This document shows, piece after piece, positions 23,301-36,000 of a stretch of 64,000 bases of DNA. Made by a program: the position numbers and the translations under genes. The notes under the pieces are model-generated. The model was given only the letters and a program-made list of their open reading frames with translations. It was not told the DNA's origin and did no database searches. How positions within the stretch are numbered: the stretch's first letter is position 1; each line of letters starts with the position of its first letter. The stretch is from Manis javanica. Taxonomy: Eukaryota > Chordata > Mammalia > Pholidota > Manidae. The stretch spans positions 41,671,034 to 41,735,033 of the forward strand of contig NC_133169.1 of the NCBI RefSeq assembly GCF_040802235.1, written 5' to 3'.

Positions 23301-26300
23301 ATTGTAAAATGAAATAAATGGGAAAAAAGAAAAGATAAGGTAGTATTAAATTAATATACTTCACTTAAAGAACAGAAGAAAGTGTACAATCAGCAATCCA
23401 TTGTAGAGAGATCAAGACAATGATGTGAAGGAAATTAGCTTAAGCTAACTTTCAAATACCATGTTGACTAGTGGTTTTGTCTTTAACAAATCCACTGAAT
23501 TATTAGTTTCATATTCTTTATAAGAGAAAAATAAAAGAATTTCACAATTTTCCTTGACCTTTAAAGGAGGAAGTATATGTACTCATATATACATTTACAT
23601 ATTTCATAGCCGTAATTTATTAGTGATGTTTGGATTTGTGATTATTGTTGATATTAGATAAGCTTTAATACATACTGAGATTCACAGTAAAAGGAGGATT
23701 TGTTTAAAGACATGAGAAAAATTCTTTAAAAACTGCAACAGAATAATCCATTAGCTTCTTTAGTTCTCTTAATTGCATTCCTCTTCACAATCTCAGAGGG
23801 GATTTGTCAAAAGAAAAAGCATCCACTCAAAGGGCATAGTAATGCCAGGGATGATGTCACTCTCCTCCTTATTTATACACTTAACCTGGACATGAGCCAT
23901 TAGCCCATGTAGATGGGATGAGAAACATCACCTCCTGGGGTGGTCTCAACCACAGAAGTAGAACTGCAAGGGGAAAGGGTAATTATTGTTTTGACTTGTT
24001 CTTCTTTCACATTCTATTAGCTGAAAGTGTTTTCTGGATTTTGACCTATCTGCATTTAAGAAGGAAAGCATGTATGCTTTCTCTTATGAATCTCTCTATA
24101 TTGCATGTACTTACTGCAATATATTAGGACATGTGTCTTTATTTTGCAACTATTTGTGGGAAAAGGAATATATGCATTCATCCCCATTTACTGGATGTTG
24201 CATTTTCTTTTCTTGAGATTGAAATTTATAGAGGAAGAGCTACTATTTTACTAGGTGTGGGGATGATTTCTGAGGTTTGTAAAGTACTAGAAACAAGTGT
24301 CTCTAACATGCTTATACTTCCCCTGGAAAGCTGACATGGGTGCCTGACACCAGGTCGTCCCCCATGGAGGGAAGGCCATGGTGTTAAGAGACCTGAGGCA
24401 GAGACACAGCCTGTGGGTCCGAATCATGGACTAGGATGAGTTCTCACTCCGTTTTGTTTGTGGCATTAGGCAGATACTCTGAGAACCTTAAGCTTTTATC
24501 GTGTAAAAGGACAGACCTCACAGGCTCCTGGGAAGGATGGAATGTGGTGAGCTTTTGGACAATTCCTGGAATGCTGTCAGCTTCAAATAAAGGTTTGGCA
24601 TATGCCACAGACACTATCCATGACCTCAAGTTAAATATGCACTAAAGTGCTTCCATGAAACTCAAGAAGTTGCGTTAGAGTAAGTCTGCATGGGGTGGAG
24701 GGCCGCTGCTGAGGGTGGTGCAGACACGGTTTCCTGTCTGTCTGTATCCCAGTTGGTTTGTTTGCTGTGGCCTAGTGACACTGATCCCCATTTACTGAGG
24801 TGCAGCAGAGAATTGCCCAGTGACCCCAAATTCCCTTCCAGTCTCCCTCCACTCGCTCAGCAAACAGCTGAAGGTCTCACATGACTGCTCCCTCTGCTAG
24901 CCCTCGTTTAGTTTGACCACAAGTATAGACTGGCAAAGAGGTATATTTTGCAATTAATCAAACTATTTTAAAATTAATCATAGAGCTCAGAATCCATATG
25001 CCAGAGAGGGTGGAATTTGAAAGATAAGCTGTATTTTCTAATGCAATGTGTCCAGATTTCTTTGATATTTATATTAAGAAATTGAAGTCACTGTCAGTCT
25101 TGTCTACTGCTTTAACACCCTGAATAAATTCACTTTATTAGTAAACTGATTATACTAATTAACATTTGGAATTAATGCAATAGTATAAAATATATTTGAA
25201 ATGTGAAATATCATTGTGAAATGTCACTGAAATACAACCACCTCTCAACTCTTTCCAGAAAAAGGAGCCCATATTTCCCCCTTTACTGCATTTTAACTTG
25301 TCAGAAACTGAAAACCTGCAGAGATCTAACCTTCGTGAGAAAACATAGATGAAGCTATTACTGATTCTCTTAAGACAGATCAGATATCTTTTGCATCTGT
25401 CATTCATTTTATTTACACGGCAGTTATTTTAAAATTTTACTGTGAATCATATTTCTATAACATTTGCTCCTGAGTAGACTGATTGTGACCTCCCTAGGTG
25501 TCATGAATTTTATTTTGCCTCTGATTCATCTTCAGGTGACTCAGAAGCTGCCCGTGAGCAGCAGGACAGAGGGGCCAATGGGGAACTGGGGTCGGAAATC
25601 TCTCCGTGTTATTCCGGTTTCCTCTTTGCATCTCAGTGTCCATGAAAATTATCTTCTGGGTACATTAAAGCAGATAACATTTGGGAAAACAAAGGTTTGT
25701 CTGATAAACAGCAGTGACACTCTAAATCTTAATCCTTGTCCTCTTATATTTAAAGCAAATGGTAGAAGTTTTAAGATGATGAATTGCAACTTAGAAAAAC
25801 ATGTACTACATAAAAAAATAGATTTCTGCATGAAGTTCTTCTTAACCAATATTAACATAAGAAATACATTATATGTGTATATGTATTTATATTTATATGT
25901 TTCTGTTTATTAAATTAAAGTTTCTATAATTATAAAAATTATATGTGTCTATATACACATATAAGTATGTATAAATATATAAGCAAATTCATGCATAAGT
26001 TCTCTAGGAATACAGAAATTATGAAATTCAAATTATTTAAAGTATAAACAGATACTACAGCTGATGAACTGACCTAACAATTCATCTTATAGCACCGGAT
26101 AAAAAGAGCAAGAGCCCTTGCTTACATATAATCTGCACAGTTCTCTCTCTATATATAAATTATCTAAAATAGTGGTATATATTTGTATCCACTGTCACTG
26201 AATATGATCTAACCACTTCCATAATTTTAGCTCATTTACTCCTAACCATGACTGACATAATTGTGCTTGCCCTCATTTTAAGTAGAGTGGACAGGGAAAT

Positions 26301-26520
26301 AGGGGTGCAGGCTAAACTGGACCCATAGCTGCAGTACGGCTTCAGAGTCTGGGATCCTAATGTTGCCCCTAGGATGTCCAAAGGGTTCCTTGGTAAGGCC
26401 CACAGTCTACTTCTGAATATACGGCTCAAACCACCCACCTTACTGCTTCAATGTGTGTCCCAATCTCACGGGCACAATGGGTTAAAACATTCATATGGAT
26501 TTTCTCAAACTGTGATTCAG
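23301..26520. other. intergenic, no gene seen
   Basis: AT-rich except for a slightly GC-richer part at 24340-24900. Several open frames of 60-136 codons (e.g. 23918-24127, 24436-24645, and 25503-25913 from its first ATG) have no family features. No RNA gene or repeat that I can name. Confidence 0.4.
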
Positions 26521-26524
26521 TTAC

Positions 26525-26650
26525 TTTTTAAGTCATTTTATAAATTGAGGTATAATTGACATATAAAATTTTATTAGTTTCAGGAGTATAATGTAATGAC
26601 TCAGTATTTGGATACATGGTGAAACATAAAATCTTTATTACATGAAATAT
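26525..26650 (-). mobile_element. L1 3' end, antisense, short
   Basis: The plus strand shows 'aaattgaggtataattgaca', 'agtttcaggagtataatg' and 'gactcagtatttggatac', the complement of an L1M 3' terminus. Confidence 0.55.
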
Positions 26651-27000
26651 AGCTTCAAGAATTTGTGAGAACCTAACTGGATCCCTACACCAGAGATGTT
26701 AATGAAATTCTGAGTCCTTTAACAAAAATTTTAGAAGAATGTAATGTCCCTTCTTTAAAAATTCACTTTTTGTGTTTGCATAGACAAGTGACCATGCAAA
26801 TTTCCATACTTGATAAAGGACATATATCATCAGGTCATCTCATGATCTTGAACTTTGACAATTTCACAGGCTACCAATTATTTTGTCCCACACTGTGAAT
26901 TATTAATTTCTTGGCATATTCATAGAATTACAAGTGGCGTGTAACCTCTCAGTCTTCAGGACCATAGGGTTTCCTCCACTTAGCATAACGGGGTTGATGC

Positions 27001-27034
27001 ACACGCACACACATGCACACACACACACACACAT
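27001..27034 (+). repeat. (AC)n microsatellite
   Basis: Imperfect AC run about 85 bases before the OR2T coding start. It explains the spurious open frames that cross it on both strands. Confidence 0.9.
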
Positions 27035-27090
27035 ATGCCCACACCCTAAAGAGTCATTCAGTAGGTGGCATCTCATGAGTGCCCCATTAC

Positions 27091-27110
27091 TTCTCTCCTT
27101 GGAGGGCCAG
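27091..27110 (+). other. likely 3' splice site of OR2T coding exon
   Basis: The pyrimidine-rich stretch 'ttctctccttggagggccag' ends in AG at 27109-27110, eight bases before the ATG at 27119. OR coding exons typically follow a non-coding first exon and an acceptor close to the start, so this is a plausible acceptor. Not proven without transcripts. Confidence 0.45.
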
Positions 27111-27118
27111 GTGACATC

Positions 27119-28081
27119 ATGGAGGACACCACCTGGATGGCCAACCACTCAGGAAGGTCAGAGTTCATCCTGCTGGGAATCTTCAGTCAATCCAAACACC
27201 CAACCCTCCTTTGTGTGGTCATTTTTGTGGTTTTCCTGATGGCCTTGTCTGGAAACACCATCCTAATCCTTCTGATATGCTCTGATGCCCGGCTCCACAC
27301 CCCCATGTACTTTTTCATTAGCCAGTTGTCTCTCATGGACATGACGTACATTTCCATCACTGTGCCCAAGGTGCTCGTGGACCGGGTCACAGGTGTGAAC
27401 ATGATCTCAGCCCCCGGATGTGGGATGCAGATGTTCCTCTATGTGACACTGGCAGGTTCAGAATGTTTCCTCCTGGCCACCATGGCCTATGACCGCTATG
27501 CAGCCATCTGCCACCCTCTCCGTTACCCTGTCCTCATGAACCACAGGGTGTGTGTCCTCCTGGCATCTGGCTGCTGGCTCCTGGGATCAGTGGATGGCTT
27601 CATGCTCACACCTATCACCATGACCTTCCCTTTCTGTGGGTCCCGGGAGATCCATCATTTCTTCTGTGAGGTCCCTGCTGTGATGAAGCTCTCCTGCTCT
27701 GACACCTCCATGTATGAGACACTCATGTACCTCTGCTGCATCCTCATGCTGCTCATCCCTGTGACCATCATTTCAGGCTCCTATGGTTTCATCCTCCTCA
27801 CCATCCACAGGATGAACTCAGCAGAGGGCCGGAGGAAGGCCTTTGCCACCTGCTCCTCCCACATGACTGTGGTCACCCTCTTCTATGGGGCTGGCGTTTA
27901 CACCTACATGCTCCCCAGCTCCTCCCACACCCCTGAGAAGGACATGGTGGTGTCTGTCTTTTACACCATACTTACTCCTGTGCTAAACCCTTTGATCTAT
28001 AGTCTAAGGAATAAGGATGTTATGGGGGCTCTGAAGAAAATGTTGAATGTGGGCGCTGTCTTTCAAGAAACCATAAAGTAA
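27119..28081 (+). CDS. OR2T: olfactory receptor, OR2T subfamily, intact
   Basis: Single-exon class II olfactory receptor of 320 residues, a seven-helix odorant receptor that couples to the olfactory G protein. The open frame extends 18 codons upstream to a GTG, but the ATG at 27119 (A at -3, G at +4) matches the N terminus of family members. Landmarks: N9-H-S glycosylation site, GN at 45-46, LHTPMYFF at 59-66, C101, canonical [10 protein letters not shown] at 122-131, loop-2 cysteines 173, 183 and 193, KAFATCSSH at 240-248, [13 protein letters not shown] at 287-299. The C terminus has VGAVFQ followed by a short polar tail, most like human OR2T29/OR2T4-type receptors. All key motifs are kept, so I expect it to be functional. 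Paralogue of the gene at 2441-3391 and oriented the opposite way. Confidence 0.95.
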   Translation: MEDTTWMANHSGRSEFILLGIFSQSKHPTLLCVVIFVVFLMALSGNTILILLICSDARLHTPMYFFISQLSLMDMTYISITVPKVLVDRVTGVNMISAPGCGMQMFLYVTLAGSECFLLATMAYDRYAAICHPLRYPVLMNHRVCVLLASGCWLLGSVDGFMLTPITMTFPFCGSREIHHFFCEVPAVMKLSCSDTSMYETLMYLCCILMLLIPVTIISGSYGFILLTIHRMNSAEGRRKAFATCSSHMTVVTLFYGAGVYTYMLPSSSHTPEKDMVVSVFYTILTPVLNPLIYSLRNKDVMGALKKMLNVGAVFQETIK

Positions 28082-28349
28082 GAAACTTTGATATTGATGC
28101 ACTGATCCTTTTCTCTATACATCATAAGTTTAGAATCTTACATCAGAATTTATAATTTTTATACCTTTTTTAAGAATTGCTTCCATGTAGTACAAAACTC
28201 TTCAATTTCTAACCCTTCTCCATTCAAAATGGATTATAAACTCAATATTTATGTTACATTTACTTAGCTTGATAATTACAGTGTCTGTAGAAGAAAATCC
28301 ACATTCCTAGAAATATATTTAGAGGGAAAATATCATGAGAAACTATGAT

Positions 28350-28540
28350 ATTGATTAAAATGATAGAGAGGGGATGAGGGAGAGGGAAGTGATAGAGCAA
28401 AAGGGTAGAATGTCAGTAACTGGAGAGTCTTGGTAAAGAGCACGTGGGTGTTGTCTGTACCACTCATATCCATGCTGCTTTACCATAAATGTAAAATTGT
28501 TCCATAAAATGGTTACAATTACAATCCTCCCTCCTTTTTT
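28350..28540 (+). mobile_element. possible L1 3' end
   Basis: A GA-rich run followed by 'ggagagtcttggtaaagag', 'cacgtgggtgttgtctgtac' and 'aaaattgttccataaaatgg' resembles the '..ctgtaaaattgttccaaaat..' type of L1M 3' end. Weak match. Confidence 0.35.
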
Positions 28541-29554
28541 TGAGTTTTTATTCTTTTCCATTCTTGTATCTGCATTCTGTCTGGTGGCAGTGTATGTGAT
28601 ATACTATCTTCTAAAAATTCTCCTTTCAAAGTGCCCCAGTATTACTGCCACAGTCACCTGCATGCTTTTATTTTGTCCTCCTCATCCCATATTTTCCAAC
28701 AAAGGCATCAAGTGGTGATTAATATTCCCCAGCAAGTAGATGTTTTGGAGCCATGGGAAAACTATAAGCAAATAGTTGGAATATGAAATGGTGAAGGTCC
28801 CTTGCATGAGGTTATGTCAGAGTTAAGTTTTGAAGTATATAGTTTTTAGACAAAGGAAGAAAACAAATAGCCAAACTCATTTATTTATTCAATTACTCAG
28901 TATATATATTTCTTATGTCATATTAAAATCCCAAAATCTCAGTGTTAAGCGGTGACTAGATGTTACCTCAGTGGAGTGTAGGAGGCTGGATCGTGGGGAA
29001 CTTGCTCAGAGACAAGATACCCCAGAAAAGCATGAGCAGCAGACACACAGGTATCCAGGCAGGAGAGGAAATGTTCCAGTGGCCTTTCCTTCCATGCTGT
29101 ATGCTATAGACTCATTTCTTAGCCTTCTGAGACCTAGAAGTTTATAAACAGTATTGAAAAGACCAGGCTAGCACTTTAGGGATTTTAAGTCGATAACAAT
29201 CAAATGGTGACCTGAACACGAGAGGTCAGGGGAGCAGGTGAGTATGGACGGGGAGCTGAATGGTGTTGCTCTAGGTGCACCTGGACACACTGAGCACCAG
29301 GAAGGCCTGTGAGGAAGGTTATTTGGAGTGTGTGTGGCCTTGGACCTGCTTCACAAAGCCACAGGCATGGTTGTATAGTAACCATGATTAATTGATGACT
29401 GTAAACTATGGATCTGTAGTGTTGGGAGACAATGTGGACCAATTTCCAATATTTTTGTCACAGTAAAACAGAACTAATAAAATATGCATTCTTCTAATAT
29501 AAGTAATTGAAAAGCACATGTATCACTTCTCACCTTGGCCTACCATAAGGATAC
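28541..29554. other. intergenic, no gene seen
   Basis: No recognisable gene or named repeat. The 73-codon frame at 28497-28718 has two hydrophobic runs but no OR motif or other family signature. Confidence 0.4.
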
Positions 29555-29910
29555 AGATATTTCATGGCTCCACTTACAACACACAAAATACAGGGAAAAT
29601 CATGAACAAAATTGAACAAAATGTTGTGTGTACCATGTTCTTCAGAAAAGGGGGATTATGGGTGCGCATAAGGTGAAGGGTATAAAGAGGTACCAACTTC
29701 AAATTACAAGAACAAATTAGTCAAAGGAATAAAAGGTTAATATAGGAAACATAGCAAGTAATGTTGTAATCTTTGTATGGTGACAAAAAGTTAACTACAG
29801 TTATTGGGATGAGCACTTTGTATGTAATTGTCAAGCCAGTATGTTGTACATCTGAAACCAATATAACATTTTAAATCAACTACGTTTCAATTAAATAAAT
29901 GAAAAATATG
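29555..29910 (+). mobile_element. L1 3' UTR, sense
   Basis: 'gatttcatggctccacttac'-like start, then 'aaggtgaagggtataaagag', 'ggtgacaaaaagttaact', 'gtatgttgtacatctgaaac' and 'ctacgtttcaattaaataaa': an L1 3' end with an A-rich tail. Confidence 0.6.
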
Positions 29911-31135
29911 ATACATAGAGTACATCTTGGACATCAGCCTTAGAATTTTTTTTTCCTGGATATGTCTCCCTAATATGAGAGAAAAAATAAATAAATGAAT
30001 AAACAATTGGTACAACATCAGACTAAAAGCTTTGCACAGTGAAGGATACCATCAACTGAACAAAAAGACAGCCTATTGAATGGGACAGTATATTTGCAAA
30101 TTATATATGTGATAAGGGTTAAATATCCAAAACATATAAAGAACTTATACACCTCAACACCAAAAAAGGAAAAAATACAATTAAATATGGGCAAATTGCC
30201 TAAATAGTCATTTTTCCAAAACCATAGGGATGACCAACACACAAGAAAAAGTTATCTACATAGCTAATCATCAGGTAATGGAAATGAATAACACAATTAG
30301 AAATCACATCACACCAGTCAAATTGGAAATAACAAGTGCTGGTGAGGATGTGGAGAAAGAGAACCCTCATCAGGTGATGCTGAGAATATAAATTTGTGCA
30401 GCGACTATAAGGAAGGATATGGAATTTCCTCAAACAACTGAAAATAACAGTCTATATTCCAAAATTCCATTTCTGAGTATTTACATAAAGAAAATGAAAA
30501 CACTGATTTGAAAGAATGCATCCACTCCAACATTTATTACATAATTACAAGCAATAGCCAAGATATAGAAGATTAGTAGATGTATCCATCAATGGATAAC
30601 ATATACTAATAAGATGGATACACATAAATAATGGACTATTACTCAGCCATAAAATATAATGAAATTTTGCAATTTGTGGCAACATGTATAGATCAAAATC
30701 ATATGTTAAGTAAAAGTTAAGAATGCTGACAGCAAAAAACAAATATCATTTGTTTCCACTTATACATGGAATCCAGAAAACAGAATAAAATGAACACATA
30801 AACAAAAACAAAGACAGACCCATAAATAGAGAACCAGCTGGTGGTTGCCAGAAGGGAGTAGGTAGGTGTTTTGGTGAAATAGATAAATGGGGTAAAGAGG
30901 CGCAAACTTCTACTTAAAAATAAATAAGTCATGGTGACAAAAAGTACATGATAGGGAATATAGTCCATAAAATTTATTAACTGTGTAGGTGACATGGTAA
31001 CTGAAGCTATAGTGGTGAGCATTTCTTAATCTTCAAGTCACTGTTTTGTACACAGGGAACTAATATAATGTTTTGTGTCATTATAATTCAATGAAAATAA
31101 TAAATAAAAAGACAGATATTATTAAATAAATAAAT
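29911..31135 (+). mobile_element. L1 ORF2 end and 3' UTR, sense
   Basis: A second, longer L1 copy directly behind the previous one. It carries 'aaaagctttgcacagtgaag', 'gtgataagggttaaatatcc', 'atcacaccagtcaaattgg', 'gtgctggtgaggatgtggag', 'atcaatggataacatatac', 'aaccagctggtggttgccag' and a (AAAT)-rich tail at 31090-31135. Open frames on the minus strand across it are incidental. Confidence 0.7.
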
Positions 31136-32188
31136 AAAATTCCCCAAATAACAACTTAATGGTGCCATTGTATTATCTTGATAAATATTACTCAAAAATG
31201 AATATTTTTATACAAAATATCTTTCTTCACATATATGATTACTTTTGTAGGACAGATTCCCAGAGGGGTATTATTGACTCAAAAGATCAATTACTTTTTA
31301 ACTTTTTATACAAATTGTTAATTTTCATGCTAAACGATACTAGCTAATTTAGACCCACCGTCTGAGAAGGAAGAGCTCCAGCTGCTCACATTCTGACTGT
31401 GCTGCAGAGTCTCTGTTCTCCCCCTCATGCATTTCTGCTCCTCCACGTCTGCTCTGTGGCCAGAGGCGGCAACTTGTCCCTCTGTCTTCTGGATGGTCTG
31501 GCCAGGGAGAGACCCCAGCAGGGGACTGGAGGGCAGGAGCAGACTGAGGTCTGGGTATTTACTCCCTCAGCACCATCTCGGCCAGTGCTGGCTGAGTTCC
31601 TCCACCTGGGGACCAGGTGTCACCAAGGGTCATCCCCTCTTACAGCTTCAGCTGCCACGGGTCCTTCAAACCACTGTTCCTCCTGCTGCCCCTGGGAACC
31701 AACGCTGCAGAGAGCATCCCTTTGATGGCGCTATTGGCTCATTCTACATCTTTGATGAAATTCTTATCCCCACCCACCTCTGTTTAACCTTGACCTACTT
31801 CTTGATAGTGGGTACACTTTGCAGATCTTGGCTAATATTATCAATTCCACCTAGATTGCATGTATGTATATACATTTTTCTAATTTTGATTTAGCATCTT
31901 CCTATATGTTAATTGTTCTACAGTATTTCTTAAGCTCTGAATTAGCCAAGTTCAAGATTATGTTAATTCTTAAATCTGTAGTTTGCACAGTATCTGATTT
32001 ATTTCCTCCTACACTATTAATATGAGTCCTTCGTTATATATGTAGGGCCTTTTCCAAAAGTGAAATTTCAACATATGTGTATAATTTTCTCTGTTGTGAA
32101 AACTTATTCTATGGTGTCAAATATGTTGTAAAGGAGTGCAGAGAGCATCAAGAGTCAGGAAAAAGGACTAATAAAACTTAGTTGAACC
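31136..32188. other. intergenic with a GC-richer block
   Basis: 31390-31730 is GC-richer than its surroundings and open in two plus frames (31399-31725, 31427-31894), but shows no domain. It may be an old retroposon or L1 5' piece. The rest is AT-rich and featureless up to the retroviral fragment at 32189. Confidence 0.4.
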
Positions 32189-32503
32189 TTAACAGCAGAC
32201 CATTCTGGAATAGTAAGAGATTCAATGTTGAAACTTAGAGAGAGGCTAGATCAAAGGAAGACAGAGCGAGAGGCCAGCCAAGGGCTATTTGAATCCTGGT
32301 TTACTAAATCCCCATGGTTTACAACCCTGATATCCACCCTGGCAGGGCCCTTGCTTATTTTTATACTGCTTCTCACTTTAGGTCCCTGTATCTTAAACCG
32401 GCTAATAGCCTTTGTTAGGGAAAGAGTGAGTGCTGTTCAGGTGCTAATGCTGAGACCGCAGTATCATTCACTCACACAGCAGGAAGAAACAAACATTCCA
32501 TGA
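32189..32503 (+). pseudogene. env: ERV envelope C terminus (class I, gamma-like)
   Basis: The end of a retroviral envelope transmembrane subunit. Homology is in frame from about 32198, upstream of the ATG at 32225, and stays open for 92 codons from that ATG to the stop at 32501-32503. Visible: an arginine/lysine-rich membrane-proximal stretch (residues 1-16), a hydrophobic membrane span (about 33-57), then a cytoplasmic tail with VRERV and a YHSL sorting-type motif at 80-83. These are typical of gammaretroviral TM proteins. The surface subunit, fusion peptide and disulfide loop are absent because the copy starts abruptly at about 32189, so it cannot make an envelope. It is followed by a polypurine tract and an LTR. 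Confidence 0.85.
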
Positions 32504-32514
32504 TTGGAATGGTC

Positions 32515-32530
32515 AAAAGGAAGTGGGGAA
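32515..32530 (+). other. polypurine tract of the ERV
   Basis: A 16-base all-purine run ('aaaaggaagtggggaa') immediately before the LTR, in the position where retroviruses prime plus-strand DNA synthesis. Confidence 0.75.
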
Positions 32531-32531
32531 A

Positions 32532-33053
32532 TGTAGAATCTAAGCATTAGTAAGATTAGTAAATTAGCATAAGCATAGCCATTTTAGAAACCTAGAAACC
32601 ATTTTCTGAGGGTGTGACTCAGGAAGAAGAAAAAAAAAACAAAAACCCTGGCCTGGGTAAGGCCTTGAAAAACAAGTTAATCATGAGCACCGGGTGGTGG
32701 GCAGCTGTGACCCTTGGTCAGCTAACCTTGGTCAGTTAATCTTACATACCAAGCTTATTGTGCAGAACCTCCCCAACCATTGAGGAGTAGTCTTATCCTG
32801 CCCTTGCTTAACCCCAGGATGTATGTCTTGCAAGAATAATGTATAATTGTGGAAAGTTACTATGAGTTAAGTGCTTTGAAAATGCTATATGAACCCTTGG
32901 CTCTGAGTGCTCGGGGTCCTTGTTGAGACCCACTGCGTCGGGCTGACACTTGGACCCCAGCTAGCTGGCTGAATAAAGACCTTGCTTGAATTTACATCTC
33001 TATGCCTGTGTAGTTTGTTCTCTGGAGAAGCCTCAGAAGCCCAGACCCTAACA
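32532..33053 (+). mobile_element. ERV class I 3' LTR
   Basis: About 522 bases bounded by 'tg' (tgtagaatct, just after the polypurine tract) and 'ca' (ccctaaca). It contains a TATA-like 'tgctatatga' near 32884-32892 and a polyadenylation signal AATAAA at 32972-32977, both in the positions expected for a gammaretroviral LTR. No partner 5' LTR lies in the window, so the provirus lost its 5' part by deletion or rearrangement. Confidence 0.75.
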
Positions 33054-36000
33054 ATGTCAACCACTTTCTTTCCAGTTTGTAATTTGTATTTTATTAAGAA
33101 TAACTTCTTCATCCTAATATTATAGAAATTGATTTCTATATTCTTTTGCAGAATTTGAAAAAAAACACATATAGGTATTTCAGATTCATGGAATTTTTTA
33201 GTATGCTGTGTGATAAGCATGCAATTTTATTTATTAAAGATGGTTTTATAAGAAATTTTAAATTACACAGTGATTTAATTAGCCCACATAAAACGCAAAT
33301 GCACTCACAACCACACATTCAGTCACCTCCCCAAATTTCTGTTTGAGAAAGGGACCCAAAATTTACTAATGGCACTATTGGATGGCATTCAAACATACCT
33401 GTTGATCAGGAACAATTTACGTCTATAAAGAAGAGGCTTGTGGGTCAGAGAACTTCACAGTCCATAATGCACTGGGAAGACCATGAAGACACTAACTAGC
33501 ATGGTGTCAGCCAGTTCCAGCTAAGGTCTGTTTGCCTCAGCAGAAACCAAATAAGGAGTTGCAGAGACGAATCCTGATGCTGAGAAGTCAGTGAGAATCC
33601 AATGGGCAACTGGTTTATCTAAGTCCTCTTCCTACATTTCAACTTTTATAGGACATAAAAGCCCCCTGAGCACACATGGAAGGCAGTAAGTGGCAGCTAG
33701 GATTCTGAAATACTGAACCCAGAGTGGAGCCCAATCAGCAGAAAGAGGTGGTTATATCATTACAGTCTAAGATACAATTACCAGATGATTTTAAAATCAA
33801 TTTTCCTTCCCATCCTTATAGTATACAGTGGATTCAAGGCATTCAAGAATAGAAATATTGATGTAAAAATTATAATAATCATTCTATGACCCCAAGTCTC
33901 AATTCTTTACCCCTTTCCATAGAAGCAACATTTATCTGGAGAAATGTATTTCCCATGAGGATAACTTTCATACACACATGTATCCATACATAATCTATTT
34001 ACTTGTATCCAAACATAATCTATTTACTTGATGTATATTCACTAGGTAAGTGAGAACTAGACACTTCAGTAAACCATGACACACAGAATGTCCCAATGCA
34101 GGGAAGCCATCTCTAGTTAACAAAAATTCTGAATCAGGTCTGTGCTAGTAGGGGCTCTCTCTTCCACATGGTCATAAAGGCATCAAACTCCTACTGTCTT
34201 GTGGCTCTGTTATCTTCATTGTGTGCCTTCCAGTTAGGCAGGACCTTTCTGCACCAGGACACCAATAGGAGAAGAGCGTGGATGATCGCACCTGGCACAG
34301 GTCCCTGTTCCATTCACAGATCAGTGGTCAGAACCAAGCACATATCCCCACCGAACTGCAAAGACCTGTGAAAGGAAGTGAACCTGAGGGCCAGGGAACA
34401 GGAGAAGGTCAGGGGGGACAAGGAGGGTCTCTAAAAGCTTCTCTAAATATGTATCCATAACATCATTCTGCACAGACTCTTGTACTTGTTGTTTTTAATT
34501 GAATATTTATTTTATGATATTTCTCTCTTTTCAGAATTATGTAGTTGATTCTATCTGATAATCTCATAATTTAATCAATTAATTTCCTAATCTTCTTATA
34601 TAATTTAAATTCTCTCTAATCTTAAAAATCACGTTTCTTGCTTTTTGCTGTAACAAAATACTGTAAATACATGTAATTGCTAATCTGCTACACATGAATA
34701 TTGTGAATTAGATTTTTCTCTTGGTATGCAGTAATAATGTAATTGGTTATAGGACATACACTTCTCAGTTTTACTGGGTCCTGCTAAATTGTTTTATATT
34801 TTGAATATCTGTTGGCATTTATAAGGAATTAGAAGTGAGATGAATCACTCTAGATGTTAAAACTAAACAGTGAACAGAACAATGTTGCTACCTTCAAGGT
34901 TTTTAGGATATTGTGGTGGAGATAGGTATATAATTTCACATGTTTGGCTGTGTTTGCTGATATACCAGATAGTACGTCAAATAAATATGTGAAAAGAAAG
35001 TGATTGATAATTACCATACTACAGATTATATCGTCAAAAAACATTTCTGTTAAAAGCCACCTGGAGAGAGATCTTATCAAAAAATTATTCATGTCTGTGA
35101 TGCAGTGTTGTGACTGGCAAGTGTTGATCTACTTACAGAACCTTTTCACATACCCCTTATAAATGGTGTTGATGGCTTCTTAATTGCCATCAGAAGAAAA
35201 TGTGGTATGTGTCATTTCTGGTTTGAAATTGTTTAGAAGGAGGTAAAATAACTTCCAATCCTTCTCTGTCATTATGTGTCCTGTATAAATATAGAAGATC
35301 CAATAAAATACTGCCAGTAGAGAGAAAAAGCTAAGACCATGAGTCCTTCTGAATAAGACAGGCATGAACAGTTATTCAAATAGGAATGTCTACAGTAGGT
35401 AAAGCTAGAGTGAAATACACTCTTTGCATAAAGCCATCAAAATTTCAGAATGGTCAAAAGCTAGAATGATTTATATTCTCTAATATTGGAGGTTTTAACT
35501 TTAGAAGGCACTGATTGGACAAAAGCCTAAAAACTGTATCCTTGGCTAGATAAATGGTATTAAGTAAGATGGGTTTCAAGGACTGGAATGACAGCTGTCA
35601 CTATTATGTAGTATCTAAACCTATTGCAAAATAGTTTCCTGTGTTGACTTGGAGAGATACCTTGTGCGTACTGAGTTGGTGACTCTAGGAGACCTGGGTA
35701 TAAAACAACAATGAGGGAAAGGTTATTGCTGCATCTGTATTTGAAAAGGTTTTAGAACAAACAGAATCTCAGGAAAGAATTGGCCAATGAGCAACAAGGA
35801 AACAGAGCAGATAGAATGAAAATATCAAGGCATTGTAGGGTTTGTAAAATCTTATTACTATTTTATTCCAAATAATAAGTAAAGGAATTTTAAAATGCCT
35901 TGATAAATCACATTCCAAAAAAATTTTTAATCTAGTGATATTGTTCCAGTATGACTTCTCAGGCAAAGCTTACATTGTGTGCTCCTTTTGCTTATTATTT

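Noticed and set aside
25464-25913. Open frame of 149 codons
   Set aside because: It begins at TTG; the first ATG (25503) leaves 136 codons with no domain or conserved motif, ending in AT-rich low-complexity codons. Likely chance.
27065-27118. 18-codon N-terminal extension of the plus-strand OR2T
   Set aside because: It begins at GTG, not ATG, spans the probable splice acceptor, and has no counterpart in the paralogue or in human OR2T proteins.
26903-27239. Frames of 81 and 101 codons around the AC repeat
   Set aside because: Both run through the microsatellite and overlap the OR2T gene in other frames.
32225-32503. Co-opted envelope (syncytin-like) gene
   Set aside because: Only the membrane anchor and tail remain; the surface subunit, fusion peptide and disulfide loop are missing.
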